64,000 nt of DNA from Triticum aestivum (lineage: Eukaryota; Streptophyta; Magnoliopsida; Poales; Poaceae), in contig NC_057797.1 of NCBI RefSeq assembly GCF_018294505.1, positions 125,803,116 to 125,867,115 of the forward strand, written 5' to 3'. Both the position numbers and the translations under genes were made by a program. Below the pieces are notes generated by a model. That model searched no databases. It saw only the letters and a list, made by a program, of their open reading frames with translations, and had not been told where the DNA came from. This document shows, piece by piece, positions 1 through 12,700 of this stretch. The number at the start of each line of letters is the position of its first letter. Within the stretch, counting starts at the first letter, position 1.

Positions 1-336
1 TACATGGAATTTTTTCCTACGACATACTCTGGGTTGTAGGACTACTTGTGAAAATTCGTACAAGACTCTTTCCTTTCCTTCACATTTTGGAAGAATCTAA
101 ACATTTGCTTAATGTTTTTAACCAGTGTTTGTCTGCAATTATGTTATCTTATAAAATAGCACCACAACTTCTACGATGACGATGCATTCATTTCCAGCCA
201 ATATCAATGTTGTGCAAAAAGTGACTTTCGCAAGAAACAATGGTTGACAATAACCATGTCTCCTATAATCATCCCTAGAATTGCATGCTTATGGTCAAAA
301 TGATAGGCTTTCGCCGAGTTTTCTTAAATAAATTCC
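1..336. repeat. Left part of a ~0.6 kb tandem repeat unit
   Basis: This stretch aligns by eye with 29244-29637 and 29806-30209. Shared landmarks occur in the same order: a CTCTGGGTTGTAGGACTA block, a CATTTTGGAAGA block, a GATGACGATGCATTCATTT-like block and a CAAGAAACAATG block. It is the part of a tandem unit lying left of the Athila insertion. The rest of that unit begins at 29032. No coding potential is seen. The unit family is not one I recognise. Confidence 0.8.
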
Positions 337-341
337 ATATG

Positions 342-1850
342 TGATACGTCCATTTTGCATCATGCTTTTATATCGGTATTTATTGCATCATGGGCTGTTA
401 TTACACATTATGTCACAATACTTATGCCTATTCTCTTTTATTTTACAAGGTTTACATAAATAGGGAGAATGCCGGCAGCTGGGATTCTGGGCTGGAAAAG
501 GAGCAAATATTAGAGACCTATTCTGCACAGCTCCAAAAGTCCTAAAACTTCACGGAAGACGTTTTCAGAATATATAATAAATATTGGGCGCAAGAAGTTC
601 ACCAGGGGGGCCACACCCTGCCCACGAGGGTGGGGGCGCGCCCTACCACCCTGGGCACGCCCCCTACCTCGTGGGCCCCCTGGTGGCCCTCCGGTGGCCA
701 TCTTTCTGCTATATGAAGTCTTTCGATGGAAAAAAATCATAAGCCATCTTTTCGGACGAAACTCCGCCGCCACGAGGCAGAACCAATCTAGGGCTCTGGC
801 GGAGCTGTTCTGCCGGGGTAACTTCCCTCCAGGAGGGGGAAATCATCGCCATCGTCATCACCAACGCTCCTCTCATCGGGAGAGGGCAATCTCCATCAAC
901 ATCTTCATCAGCACCATCTCCTCTCAAAACCCTAGTTCATCCCTTGTATCCAATTCTTGTCTCCAAGTCCGGGATTGGTACTAGTAGGTTGCTAGTAGTG
1001 TTAATTACTCCTTGTAGTTCATGCTAGTTGGTTTATTTGGTGGAAGATCATATGTTCAGATCCTATATGCATATTAATACCCCTCTAATTATGAAAATGA
1101 ATATGTTTTGTCAGTAGTTACGTTTGTTCCTAAGGACATGAGAGAAGTCTTGCTATTAGTAGTCATGTGAATTTGGTATTCGTTCGATATTTTGATGAGA
1201 TGTATGTTGTCTCTCCTCTAGTGGTGTTATGTGAACATCGACTACATAACACTTCACCATTGTTTGGGCCTAGAGGAAGGCATTGGGAAGTAATAAGTAG
1301 ATGATGGGTTGCTAGAGTGACAGAAGCTTAAACCCTAGTTTATTCATTCCTTCGTAAGGGGCTGATTTGGATCCATATGTTTCATGCTATGGTTAGGTTT
1401 ACCTTAATTATTTGTTGTAGTTGCGGATGCTTGCAATACAGGTTAATCATAAGTGGGATGTTTGTCCAAGTAAGGACAGTACCCAAGCACCGGTCCACCC
1501 ACATACCAAATTATCAAAGTACCGAACGCGAATCATACGAATGTGATGAAAACTAGCTTGACGATCTTCCCATGTGTCCTCGGGAGCGCTTTTCTCTATA
1601 TAAGAGTTTGTCCAGGCTTGTCCTTTGCTACAAAAAAGATTGGGCCACCTTGCTGCACTTTATTTACTTTTGTTACTTGTTGCTCGTTACAAATTATCCT
1701 ATCACAAAACTATACGTTACCATTTATTTCAGTACTTGCAGAGAATACCTTTCTGGAAACCGCTTATCATTTCCTTCTGCTCCTCGTTGGGTTCGACACT
1801 CTTACTTATCGAAAGGACTATGATAGATCCCCTATACTTGTGGGTCATCA
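342..1850 (+). repeat. 5' LTR of the Athila-like element
   Basis: This 1509-bp LTR has TG..CA ends and matches 27521-29031. Compared with the 3' LTR it lacks a short duplicated GAACC-containing segment near 770. Apparent ORFs between 1543 and 1911 recur in the 3' LTR and are not genes. Confidence 0.95.
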
Positions 1851-1861
1851 AGACTCTTTTC

Positions 1862-1879
1862 TGGCGCTGTTGCCGGGGA
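1862..1879 (+). other. Primer-binding site (tRNA-Asp type)
   Basis: TGGCGCTGTTGCCGGGGA lies 11 bp after the 5' LTR. It is one base from the TGGCGCCGTTGCCGGGGA site typical of Athila elements, which is complementary to the 3' end of tRNA-Asp. Confidence 0.85.
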
Positions 1880-1956
1880 GTGAAGCGCCTTTGGTAGGTG
1901 GAATTTGGTAAGAAAAAATTTATATAGTGTGCTGAAATTTACTGTCACTTGTTACT

Positions 1957-3677
1957 ATGGAAAGTAATCCTCTGAGAGGCTTGTTTGGGGTATCTTCACC
2001 CCGACCAGTAGAGTAAAGAGTTGCTCCTCAACCTACTAAAAATGAAAATGAAAATGTCTGCTTTGAAATTCCTTCGGGTATGATAGAAAAACTGCTAGAT
2101 AATCCTTTTGCACGAGACAGAACAATGCATCCTGGTAAACACCTAATATATGTGGATGAAGTTTGTGGATTATTTCAGCTTGCAGGTGTACCCGGAGATG
2201 TTGTTAAGAAGAAGGTCTTACCTTTATCTTTGAAGGAAGATGCATTGACATGGTATAGGCTATGTGATGATATGGGGTCATGGAACTACAAATGATTGAA
2301 ATTGGAATTTCATCAGAAGTTTTATCATATGCATCTTGTTCATCGTGATCGCAATTATATATATAATTTTTGGCCTTGCGAAGGAGAAAGCATCGCTCAA
2401 GCTTGGGGGAGGCTTAAATCAATGTTATATTCATGCCCCAATCATGAGCTCTCAAGAGAAATGATCGCACCATGCTCGATACTTCTTGTGTTGGCTCTTT
2501 TATTAAGAAGACTATTGAATTCAAATGGGATTTATTGGAAAGAATTAAACGCAACTCTGAAGATTGGGACCTTGACGAAGGTAAGGAGTCAGGTATGCCA
2601 CCTAAGTTTGATTGTGTTAAATCTTTTATGGATACCGATGTTTTCCGTAAATTTAGCACTAAATATGGACTTGACTATGAGATAGTAGCTTCTTTCTGTG
2701 AATCTTTTGCTACTTATGTTGATCTCCTCAAGGAGAAGTGGTTTAAATATCATCCTCCCATAGAAGTAAAAGTAGCTGCACCTATTAAAGTTGAAGAAAA
2801 GACTATCACTTATAATGATCCTATTGTTCCTACTTCTTATGTTGAGAAACCACCTTTCCTTGTTAGGATAAAGGATCATGCTAAAGCTTCAACTGTGGTT
2901 CGTAAAAGCAACACTAAAACTTATACACCTTCTGAGCAAATCAAAGTTGAACCTGATATTGCTATTGTTAAAGATCTCTTGTCTGATAATATTGATGGGA
3001 ATGTTATTCATTTCCTTGATGAGACTGCTAGAATTGCTAAACCTTGTGCTAAAGATAAAAACAGACATGTGGTAGGCATGCCTGTTATTTCTGTTGAAAT
3101 AGGATATCATTGTTATCATGGCTTATGTGATATGGGTGCTAGTGCTACTGCAATACCTTACGCCTTATACAAAGAAATTATGCATGATATTGCACCTGCT
3201 GAGATTGAAGATATTGATGTCACAATTAAACTTGCCAATAGAGATACCATTTCACCTATGGGAATTGTTAGAGATGTTGAAGTCTTGTGTGAGAAAACTA
3301 AATATCCTGCTGATTTTCTTGTTCTTGGTTCCCCACAAGATAGCTTTTGTCCCATTATATTTGGTAGACCATTCTTAAACACTGTTAATGCTAATATAGA
3401 TTGCAAAAAGGTTGTTGTTACTATCGGTTTAGATGATATGTCTCATGAATTTAATTTCTCTAAATTTAGTAGACAACACCGTGAAGAAGAATTACCTAGT
3501 AAGGATGAAATTATTGGTCTTGCTTCTATTGCCGTACCTCCTAGTGATCCTTTAGAACAATATTTGCTAGACCATGAAAATGATATGTTTATGAATGAAA
3601 GAAGGGAAATAAATGAAGTATTATTTAAACAGGAACCTATTCTGAAACACAATTTGCCTGTTGAAATCCTAGGGGAT
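1957..3677 (+). pseudogene. Athila gag-protease, broken
   Basis: The gag frame can be read from an ATG at 1957. It is stopped at 2014-2016 (TAA) and 2293-2295 (TGA). The reading then shifts frame near 2460-2475 and stays open to the LARD insertion at 3678. The middle part has the gag capsid-like stretch (ALTWY, FHQKFY, ESIAQAW). The aspartic protease active site is at 3129-3143 as DMGAS, where a DLGAS-like sequence is usual. A conserved IIFGRPFLNT block follows. The frame is cut at the codons just before 3678 and resumes at 13699 after the nested element. In a working element this part would make the virus-like particle and process the polyprotein. Here it cannot give a full product. Confidence 0.88.
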
Positions 3678-5679
3678 TGTGACGCCCCCGATTCAATCAT
3701 ACACCAATCATACACGCAAACGTGTACGATCAAGATCAGGGACTCACGGGAAGATATCACAACACAACTCTACAAATAAAATAAGTCATACAAGCATCAT
3801 ATTACAAGCCAGGGGCCTCAAGGGCTCGAATACAAGAGCTCAATCATAGACGAGTCAGCGGAAGCAACAATATCTAAGTACAGACATAAGTTAAACAAGT
3901 TTGCCTTAAGAAGACTAGCACAAACTGGGATACAGATCGAAAGAGGTGCAGGCCTCCTGCCTGGGATCCTCCTAAACTACTCCTGGTCGTCGTCAGCGGG
4001 CTGCACGTAGTAGTAGGCACCTCCCGAGTAGTAGTAGTAGTCGTCGACGGTGGCGTCTGGCTCCTGGGCTCCAACTTATGGTCGCAGCAATCGAGTATAG
4101 AAATGGGGGAAAGAGGGAGCAAGGCAACCGTGAGTACTCATCCAAAGTACTCGCAAGCAAGGAGCTACACTACATATGTATGCATTGGTATCAAATGGAA
4201 TAAGGGTATCATATGTGGGCTGAACTGCAGAAAGCCAAAATAAGAGGGGGATAACTAGTCCTGTCGAAGACTATGCTTTTGGTAACCTCCATCTTGCAGC
4301 AGAAGAAGAGAGTAGATGGTAAGTTCACCAAGTAACATCGCATAGCATAATCCTACTCGATGATCCTCTCCTCGTCGCCCTGTTAGAGAGCGATCACTGA
4401 GTTGTATCTGGCACTTGAAAGGGTGTGTTTTATTAAGTAACCAGTTCTAGTTGTCATAAGGTCAAGGTACAACTCCAAATCGTCCTGTTACCGAAGATCA
4501 CGGCTATTCGAATAGATTAACTTCCCTGTAGGGGTGCACCACATTTCACAACACGCTCAATCCCCTTTGTCCGAACACACTTTTCTGGGTCATGCCCGGC
4601 CTCGGAAGATCAACACGTCGCAGCCCTACCTAGGCACAACAGAGAGGTCAGCACGCCGGTCTAAATCCTATGGCGCAGGGGTCTGGGCCCATCGCCCATT
4701 GCACACCTGCACGTTGCGTACACGGCAGGTGAGCAGACCTAGCCTCCCTTATACAAGAGTAGGCATTCCAGTCCAACCCAGCGCGCGCCGCTCAATCACT
4801 AACGTCACGAAGGCTTCGGCTGATACCACGACGTCGAGTGCCCATAACTGTCCCTTCGTAGATGGTTAGTGCGTATAGGCCATTAGCCAGACTCAGATCA
4901 AATACTAAGATCTTGTTAAACGTGTTATTTTGAAATAACCGTGAACGCCGACCAGGGCCAGGCCCACCTCTCTCCTAGGTGGTCTCAACCTGCCCTGTCG
5001 CTTTGCCACAAAGATCCACACAGAGGGCCGACGGGAAAGTATGTCCTTCCAGCCCCCAATTCGTGAATCAACCGTGGGTACTCCTTGAGCCGACCCGTCT
5101 TTAGTCATCACGGGGGGTTAGGGTTACGGGAGTGGGGGTTATGGGGGGAGTGCGAGGCCGGTTGGGCCAGCCAGGCGGCCTGGTGGCTTGCTGGGCCGAA
5201 GCCCAATGAGGGGGGTTCCTTTTATCTCTTTTTTTTGGCATTTTGTTTGTCTTAATTTTTCCTTTTGTGTTTTAATTTTAGTTTCTCTCTATTTTAGTTT
5301 TTATAATTATGATCTTAGTTCCTAAAATAGTATCACTACTTATTATTCTAATGCCACTATATCTTGGGCACCCAAAAGAATTAGTTTAATATTTTATACT
5401 TTAAAAAAGGCATGTAACTATTGGTTTTGTCTGATGTTCTATTTAACTTGGAGTATTTAAAAATTTCATAACAATGTGGTTTCACCACCATAACCATCCA
5501 TGATTTATTTGCTACAATTTGAACATTTTAGATTTGACGGTTGAAAACTTTTATTGTTAGCTTGATTTTGATTTTGAATTTGAATCGGTTTCAAACTAAC
5601 GCGAGATTAGCAACAGTAATCGAGGTGTTGTGACATCATTAGCAGAGGATCACTGTAGCTTAATTATCCGGGCGTCACA
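3678..5679 (-). repeat. 3' LTR of the LARD-like element, internally deleted
   Basis: This 2002-bp LTR is collinear with 9756-13693 except for one large deletion. At 5111 the sequence jumps from the equivalent of 11170 to the equivalent of about 13126, losing about 1.95 kb. A short insertion near 4780 is also present relative to the right LTR. Because LTRs are identical at integration, the deletion happened after insertion. Confidence 0.9.
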
Positions 5680-5691
5680 ATTCTCCTCCAC
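5680..5691 (-). other. Polypurine tract of the LARD-like element
   Basis: On the minus strand GTGGAGGAGAAT directly precedes the TGTGACGCCC LTR start. This is the expected plus-strand priming site and fixes the orientation. Just upstream on the same strand lies CTCGGGACGAGATTT, a phrase that also occurs near the 3' end of some gypsy chromovirus polyproteins. Confidence 0.75.
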
Positions 5692-8600
5692 TACAAGAAA
5701 TCTCGTCCCGAGATTTAAGAGGTGGAAAAGGGGAAAAGGTTTGATTGCGAAATTCTAACGGATCTTCTTGGTCTTGGTTGTGCTCCTCGAAGAGGTCGAT
5801 CCATTACGTTGATGTCTTCATTTCTCTGTTGCATGTCATCATGATGAAGTCGGCATCCTTTCTTCGGGAACGCCATCGTACTTACGAAAGAATAAAGGGG
5901 TGGGTATCCCAGGAGAATGGACCTCCACAAGGTTGACTATCTGGTCTATAACATCGGGGAAGGTGGCGGAAAGTAACTCTCGAATTGGAACTTAAGAAAA
6001 CACCGAGAGCAAGTAAGACGGTGCAATAAGAAGTTTCGAGAGGATAGGCAATCGTTCATTGCCTGAAACAAAACATGATAGGGTTCATAGTAATGGGAAT
6101 AAGTATTGTGTCTGATAACAGAATTGGTGATCTTTCGGAAGGTGGCTCATGGCTTACGTACGAGGCCACGCGCGAGGAATAACCTTAAGAACAGGGGTGT
6201 ATAGGAGAGTCAGGTTTCGACCTGTGGAACTATGGGTTATGGGCCCACCATGTGGGTTAAAAGTAGGAAGGCGGTGATGTCTTGCACGATCATGTTAGCA
6301 AGGCATGTCAAAGGGTAGCCTGTCAGTTATATGTCAGCAACAACGTCGGTACCAAGAGCGAGGGACAAACAGAACCATTTTCCTGCTCATTCAAACGAGG
6401 CGGACCAATAGGCAAAGTTCTCGTCCATCGGTGGTTACCGGAATGTCATCAACAATAGTAACAGGGTCTTACTGACAGAGTTGTACACCGATGTGTTTGC
6501 ACAAGCAGGGAATTATTACTTCTTAAATCATATAGATCATAGAAAGGGTTTAAACAAACCAATGGAAAGGGAAAAGTGTCTATCAGATTAAACAGAACAA
6601 TGGAAAGGAAAATGTGTTTAAACACATATTTCAAGGGTATATCCTTCCCAAGGACAAGCAGAGCATGATATCCATGACATGATACAAAGTAGAAAACTCT
6701 TTAGGTAAGGTGAGAGAAATTTCATGATATTACCCATACAGCGGTGTTTGGATAATTGAGCAGGAAACATTTAGCATTGGGCTTCAAATGTTCTTGTTGA
6801 AAACCGGAGTACCACAAACATGCTTCGAGATAGCATTGACATGGTCTTCAAGCAAAGGTTGGACTTGGATATACAAAGGATTCATCAGTAACAACTTATA
6901 GAATAAGTCTTACAATTTGCTCATGGAAGAATGGTTAGCCTTGCTAAAATGGAAACTATAACAATAGGTCCTCTGGCTAGTTGTGCTAGGCATGACATCA
7001 CCTTACTGGGTCATATAAAGACCAATGTTATAACTCTTGGAAATATGTCCCAACCATCATATCTGACCGAGATTCCATTCCGATTGGTGTCTGGATACCT
7101 CAGACTCAGTATGCCTGAGAAGAAAAGGTGCAACACAAATTGATGAGATGAAATTGTAAGATTCTCGGGAAATGAACTATGTAAGCAAGTTCCAAAACAA
7201 GAGTTCATCAGTAAACCAACAAGAGGATGAGGAGGTGGCTGATGGAATCAGCGACAATTCATCGAGATTTCCAAAAAGATAGGTCTCCACAATTATGTGA
7301 TCAAGGAGGTAACAGTTGTCATATCAAACGATATAATGATGTATGCTGGAGGAGAAAAAAATACTTAATTAAACGATGGTTGAAAGGTGCACCCAAAATA
7401 TGGGCTGGGTTGCACGTTCAATGTTAGAATGGTGACGACGAGAAGCATCACTGTATCAAGAATTTCATAAGAGGTGGTGAAACTCTCACGACATTCTTGA
7501 CATAAAAGATGGTAATACTTCCAAGGTAAAGAAGAACAAATGCAAGGTAGCAAGGATCTCAAGGTATAACACAAAACACGAACCAGTTTGTGTTGAACGG
7601 AAGGCAATAAAGTGGTTGATGATAACACGAATCATCGAGGGGCAAGGATGGTATTGCCCATCAAGAATTCGATATATATCTTGGAAGAGCTTAGGATGTT
7701 GATGATGATCCCGACACAGTTGTCGAGAGATTTCATGAAGATGTAATCGGTTGGGGATGCCATCAAGTCCAATGATGATGAAGCGAAAAGTTATGGGAAC
7801 CAGGGGTATGACATGAACTCAAACTCAAGTTTGTTGTTCAAGGAGAAATGGTATAATGAGGAAGATCGACGTAAGATTAGGTCATCATCGAAAATTGTGC
7901 TCCGAGAAGAAGGACCAGGTCGCACAGTTAAGATCGACACGACAAGGATATAGCCAACCAGGCTAGGAATGACTTGAAGGACTATTAAACTCATAAACAA
8001 CGAAAATTACTTAGGGTTATCGAACCGGAATGCGGAATCAGTTCGCATATCGATGTCCTTGGTTGACGACAACCCAGAACCCAGGAAAATTGGAATCAGT
8101 GAGAAATAATCAATTAATGAAGAACCCATAAGATGTAACACAATTCTTAGATATTCTCGAGATACCAGAGGGTAATACTCGACGGTAGATCAAAGTAGAG
8201 GTTGGACTAGGGTATTGACTTGCAAAAGACAAGTGCTATAACTTGTTTGAGAAATGGTAGTTAAAGGAGAACATGGCCGGAACCACGATTGTAAAAGGCC
8301 AGATCCTATATATAAGATGAACTTATACCAAGGGAATATTTAATTGAAGAGAAGCTTTAATGATACGATCTACATCGTGTCCATGGGCATGAACACAAGT
8401 TCAAGGTCGATTCCCACTTCTCCAATGCATAACCTTTCATTCACTTCTCATTTTCGAAGAGGTTGTAATGTTGAATTTTTATCTAGCAAAATACCAGAAG
8501 AGTATGACTCGTGAAAGCTTTCGAGTTCACACATATTAAGGAAGGCATAGGTTCAACCCAGCGGGGCATCGTGGAAACATATACCACAAACTTTCAGGAG

Positions 8601-9740
8601 TAATTAAGACAAGCTTGAAAGTAGAGCATGGTTGTCAAAGCAGAGGATACAATTTACCAAAGGTATTATGTATCAGGGAAAGAACTTCTCGAGGTCTTTG
8701 TATACGAAGGACACTGTCAGATGATAATTCAACAAAGGATCTAACGGTCCATAATAGAGCTGATGTGAGCATCAGCACACAACCAGAGGAAGGAACAATG
8801 CAACGGCATTGATCATAGAAACAACTGACTAATTCAAAGCTCAAATGCAAAGGAATTATGATTTCCCATTCAAGGGATCAAAAGCAAACACTCTGATTAA
8901 GGATGGATAAGTTGAGTAGGTTTAGGGGTACAATCGATGGCAATTTGATTGCTTGAGATCCAGCTCATCTTTAAAATAACATCTAAGGTAGAAGGATGAA
9001 TTATAGGATCTGATTGAGGATTGCGAGCATTCGCAACATATTGAATCAATGGACTCAAAATGGTAGTGACAAATGCTGCCAATAAGATTACTATACTTAT
9101 GGGATTAACCATAATGTAAGTAAGCAAGAATTTCAAGAGCAAAAGGCTCCTGAGGATTTGCAGAAGACCGAATGGTATTTTGAAGACTTTTGTGAAACAC
9201 ATGAACAACTGGGGATGAGCGGATACTCGACAAGTGCGAGGATTTATCCGTAGGAGTATTAACGCAGAAAAGAGCTGCAAAGCGGTGGGCACAAAGGATT
9301 CTCGGATTATCGGTGAATTTTTTAGGGTATCAAGTAATAACAAGGGCAACTGGGAACGGATGTATGAACTACAAGTGTAAGCAGTTATCTATCAGGATTT
9401 ATCGGTGGTCAGGGATAGCAAAAGTGGTGGGCACAAAGTCTCGAGAGAAAATCAAAAAGTGTCTTCAGAATCTTCTCGTGAAGCAAGCGATCGTTTGGAC
9501 CGAGGGGCTCTCCGGAAGAAAGTATTTACGAGAACCTAGAGTTAGAGTTAGCAAATCATTTAACCCGAATAGGAGAGAGATGAGAGTCCCAGAGTAAAGA
9601 TCAAGGAGTAAAAGATCCTAATACCACCCAAATGGCGACGTGGGCCCGTAAGACACACAACCATGTTAGTAAAAAGTTTCGCAATGTCTAGACTCGACTT
9701 CGGCCAAGGAGTGTGGAAGGGGAATTCATACAGGCAGTCG
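5692..9740 (-). other. Non-coding interior of the LARD-like element
   Basis: About 4 kb without any retroviral-type domain in six frames. The longest open frame (8897-9349, minus, 150 codons) lacks an ATG at its start and shows no known motif. I see no tandem repeats here. Confidence 0.7.
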
Positions 9741-9752
9741 GCTCTGATACCA
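9741..9752 (-). other. Primer-binding site of the LARD-like element (initiator tRNA-Met)
   Basis: On the minus strand TGGTATCAGAGC lies three bases inside the LTR at 9756. It is a perfect complement to the 3' end of initiator methionine tRNA. It shows that the 9756-13693 LTR is the 5' LTR. Confidence 0.9.
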
Positions 9753-9755
9753 ACT

Positions 9756-12700
9756 TGTGACGCCCCTGATTCAATCGTACACTAATCATACACGCAAACA
9801 TGTACGATCAAGATCAGGGACTCACGGGAAGATATCACAACACAACTCTACAAATAAAATAAGTCATACAAGCATCATATTACAAGCCAGGGGCCTCGAG
9901 GGCTCGAATACAAGAGCTCGATCATAGACGAGTCAGCGGAAGCAACAATATCTGAGTACAAACATAACTTAAACAAGTTTGCCTTAAGAAGGCTAGCACA
10001 AACTGGGATACAGATCAAAAGAGGCGCAAGCCTCCTGCCTGGGATCCTCCTAAACTACTCCTGGTCGTCGTCAGCGGGCTGCACATAGTAGTAGGCACCT
10101 ACCGAGTAGTAGTAGTCGTCATCGACGGTGGTGTCTGGCTCCTGGGCTCCAACGTCTGGTCGCAGCAATCGAGTATAGAAAGGGAGGAAAGAGGGAGCAA
10201 GGCAACCGTGAGTACTCATCCAAAGTACTCGCAAGCAAGGAGCTACACTACATATGTATGCATTGGTATCAAATGGAATAAGGGTATCATATGTGGGCTG
10301 AACTGCAGAAAGCCGGAATAAGAGGGGGATAACTAGTCCTGTCGAAGACTACGCTTCTGGTAACCTCCATCTTGCAGCAGAAGAAGAGAGTAGATGGTAA
10401 GTTCACCAAGTAACATCGCATAGCATAATCCTACTCAATGATCCTCTCCTTGTCGCCCTGTTAGAGAGCGATCACCGAGTTGTATCTGGCACTTGAAAGG
10501 GTGTGTTTTATTAAGTAACCAGTTCTAGTTGTCATAAGGTCAAGGTACAACTCCAAGTCATCCTGTTACCGAAGATCACGACTATTCGAATAGATTAACT
10601 TCCCTGCAGGGGTGCACCACATTTCCCAACACGCTTGATCCCCTTTGTCCGGACACACTTTTCTGGGTCATGCCCGGCCTCGGAAGATCAACACGTCGCA
10701 ACCCTACCTAGGCACAACAGAGAGGTTAACACGCCGGTCTAAATCCTATGGCGCAGGGGTCTGGGCCCATCGCCCATTGCACACCTGCACGTTGCATACG
10801 CGGTCGATGAGCAGACCTAGCCTCCCTTATACAAGAGTAAGTGTTCCAGTCCAATCGCTAACGTCACGAAGGCTTCGGCTGATACCACGACGTCGAGTGC
10901 CCATAACTATCCCCATATAGATGGTTAGTGCATATAGGCCATTAGCCAGACTCAGATCAAATACCAAGATCTCGTTAAACGTGTTATTTTGAAATAACCG
11001 TGAACGTCGACCAGGGCCAGGCCCACCTCTCTCCTAGGTGGTCTCAACCTGTCCTGTCACTTTGCCACAAAGATCCACATAGAGGGCTGACGGGAAAGTA
11101 TGTCCTTCCAGCCCCCAATTCGTGAATCAACCGCGGGTACTCCTCGAGCCGACCCGTCTTTAGTCATCACATGTATCATGTATAAAGTATGTAGTATATA
11201 CCTGTGATCACCTCCCGAGTGATCATGGCCCGATAGTATAGCATGGCAAACGGACAAGAATGTAGGGCCACTGATGATAAACTAGCATCCTATACTAAGC
11301 ATTTAGGATTGCAGGTAAGGTATCAACAGCTGTAGCAACAATGACAGGCTATGCATCAGAATAGGATTAACGGAAAGCAGTAACATGCTACACTACTCTA
11401 ATGCAAGCAGTAGAGAGAAGAGTAGGCAATATCTGGTGATCAAAGGGGGGGCTTGCCTGGTTGCTCTGGCAAGAGAGAGGGGTCATCAATTCCGTAGTCG
11501 TACTGGGTAGTTGCGGCGTCGGTCTCGGTGTCTAGCGAGAGAAGAGGGGGAAGAAACAATAAATATTAAGCAAACATATGCATAACAATGCATGACATGA
11601 CAATGAGCGGTGCTAGGTGTGCCCTAACGCGGTAGGAGGTGATACCGATGAAGGGGGGAAACATCCGAGAAAGTATTCCCGGTGTTTCGCGTTTGCGGAC
11701 AGATGGACCGGAGGTGAAAAGTTGCGTGTTTGCTATGCTAGGGATGTGTGGCGGACGAACGGGCTGCGTATTCGGACTCGTCTCGTTGTTCTGAGCAACT
11801 TTCATGTAGAAAGTTTTTCCATCCGAGCTACGGTTTATTTTATATAAAAATTTAAAGATTTAAAATGATTTTCTAATTTCAGGATTTAATTTAATTCAAA
11901 ATTAAATTTGCATTTAAATGCTATGGGTACACAGGAAGTGTACCCAGATTGTGTCTAAGGGGCTGACAGGTGGGGCCCTGGTCAAATGTCCAGTTAGCGT
12001 TTGACTGGACCGTTGATTGGTTAAAAGGGGCCCATGGGACCTGCATGTCATTTACTGGGTTATCCCAGTCAGCGGTTTGACTGGTCAATAGGACCAGTGG
12101 GACCCATGTGTCATTGATACATGTTTTACTAAACAACATTTGATTAACTAATCTGGTTGATTAGGTTATTAAGCAGGTTAATTAAGTTAACTAATTAAAT
12201 TACTAATTAATTGATTAACAATTATTATTTAATTAATCTCTTTCTTTCTTTTTTTGAGTGTGGGCCCCATATGTCATAGTCCAGATTATTAATTGGTTTG
12301 TTTTTAAAGCAGGGTTACTTTAGCGGGTGGGCCCCCGGCGTTAGTGAATGTTTAAGGGGGATTAGTGACTAACAACAGCACGCCACCAGATTAGCGTCAG
12401 CGACGAGCTACAGAATGGCAGCGGCATAGGAGCTCGCCGGAAACGGCGTACAGGAGTCGTTCGTGGCGCGGATGGGTCCATTCGAACACCTACACGACGG
12501 TGCATCGCATGGTGGTGGTGGCACAGCCGGGGGTGGTCAGTGTCGACCGATACGACGACGGCCGACGGCAACAGAAGGCGGACGAGACGGGAAGCAGCGG
12601 GCCAGGGCACACATGCGCATGAGCGTGGCCCGGCGTGGTTGATTGCGTGTGCGCGCGCAGTCCAGGGATGGGTGAGCGTGGCTCGGCCGCGGTGATCGGG

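Noticed and set aside
1543..1911. ORFs at the end of the 5' LTR, repeated at 28753-29057
   Set aside because: They lie in LTR sequence and are not conserved in length between the two LTRs.
8897..9349. 150-codon minus ORF near the LARD primer site
   Set aside because: No ATG at the start, no motif, and no support beyond length.
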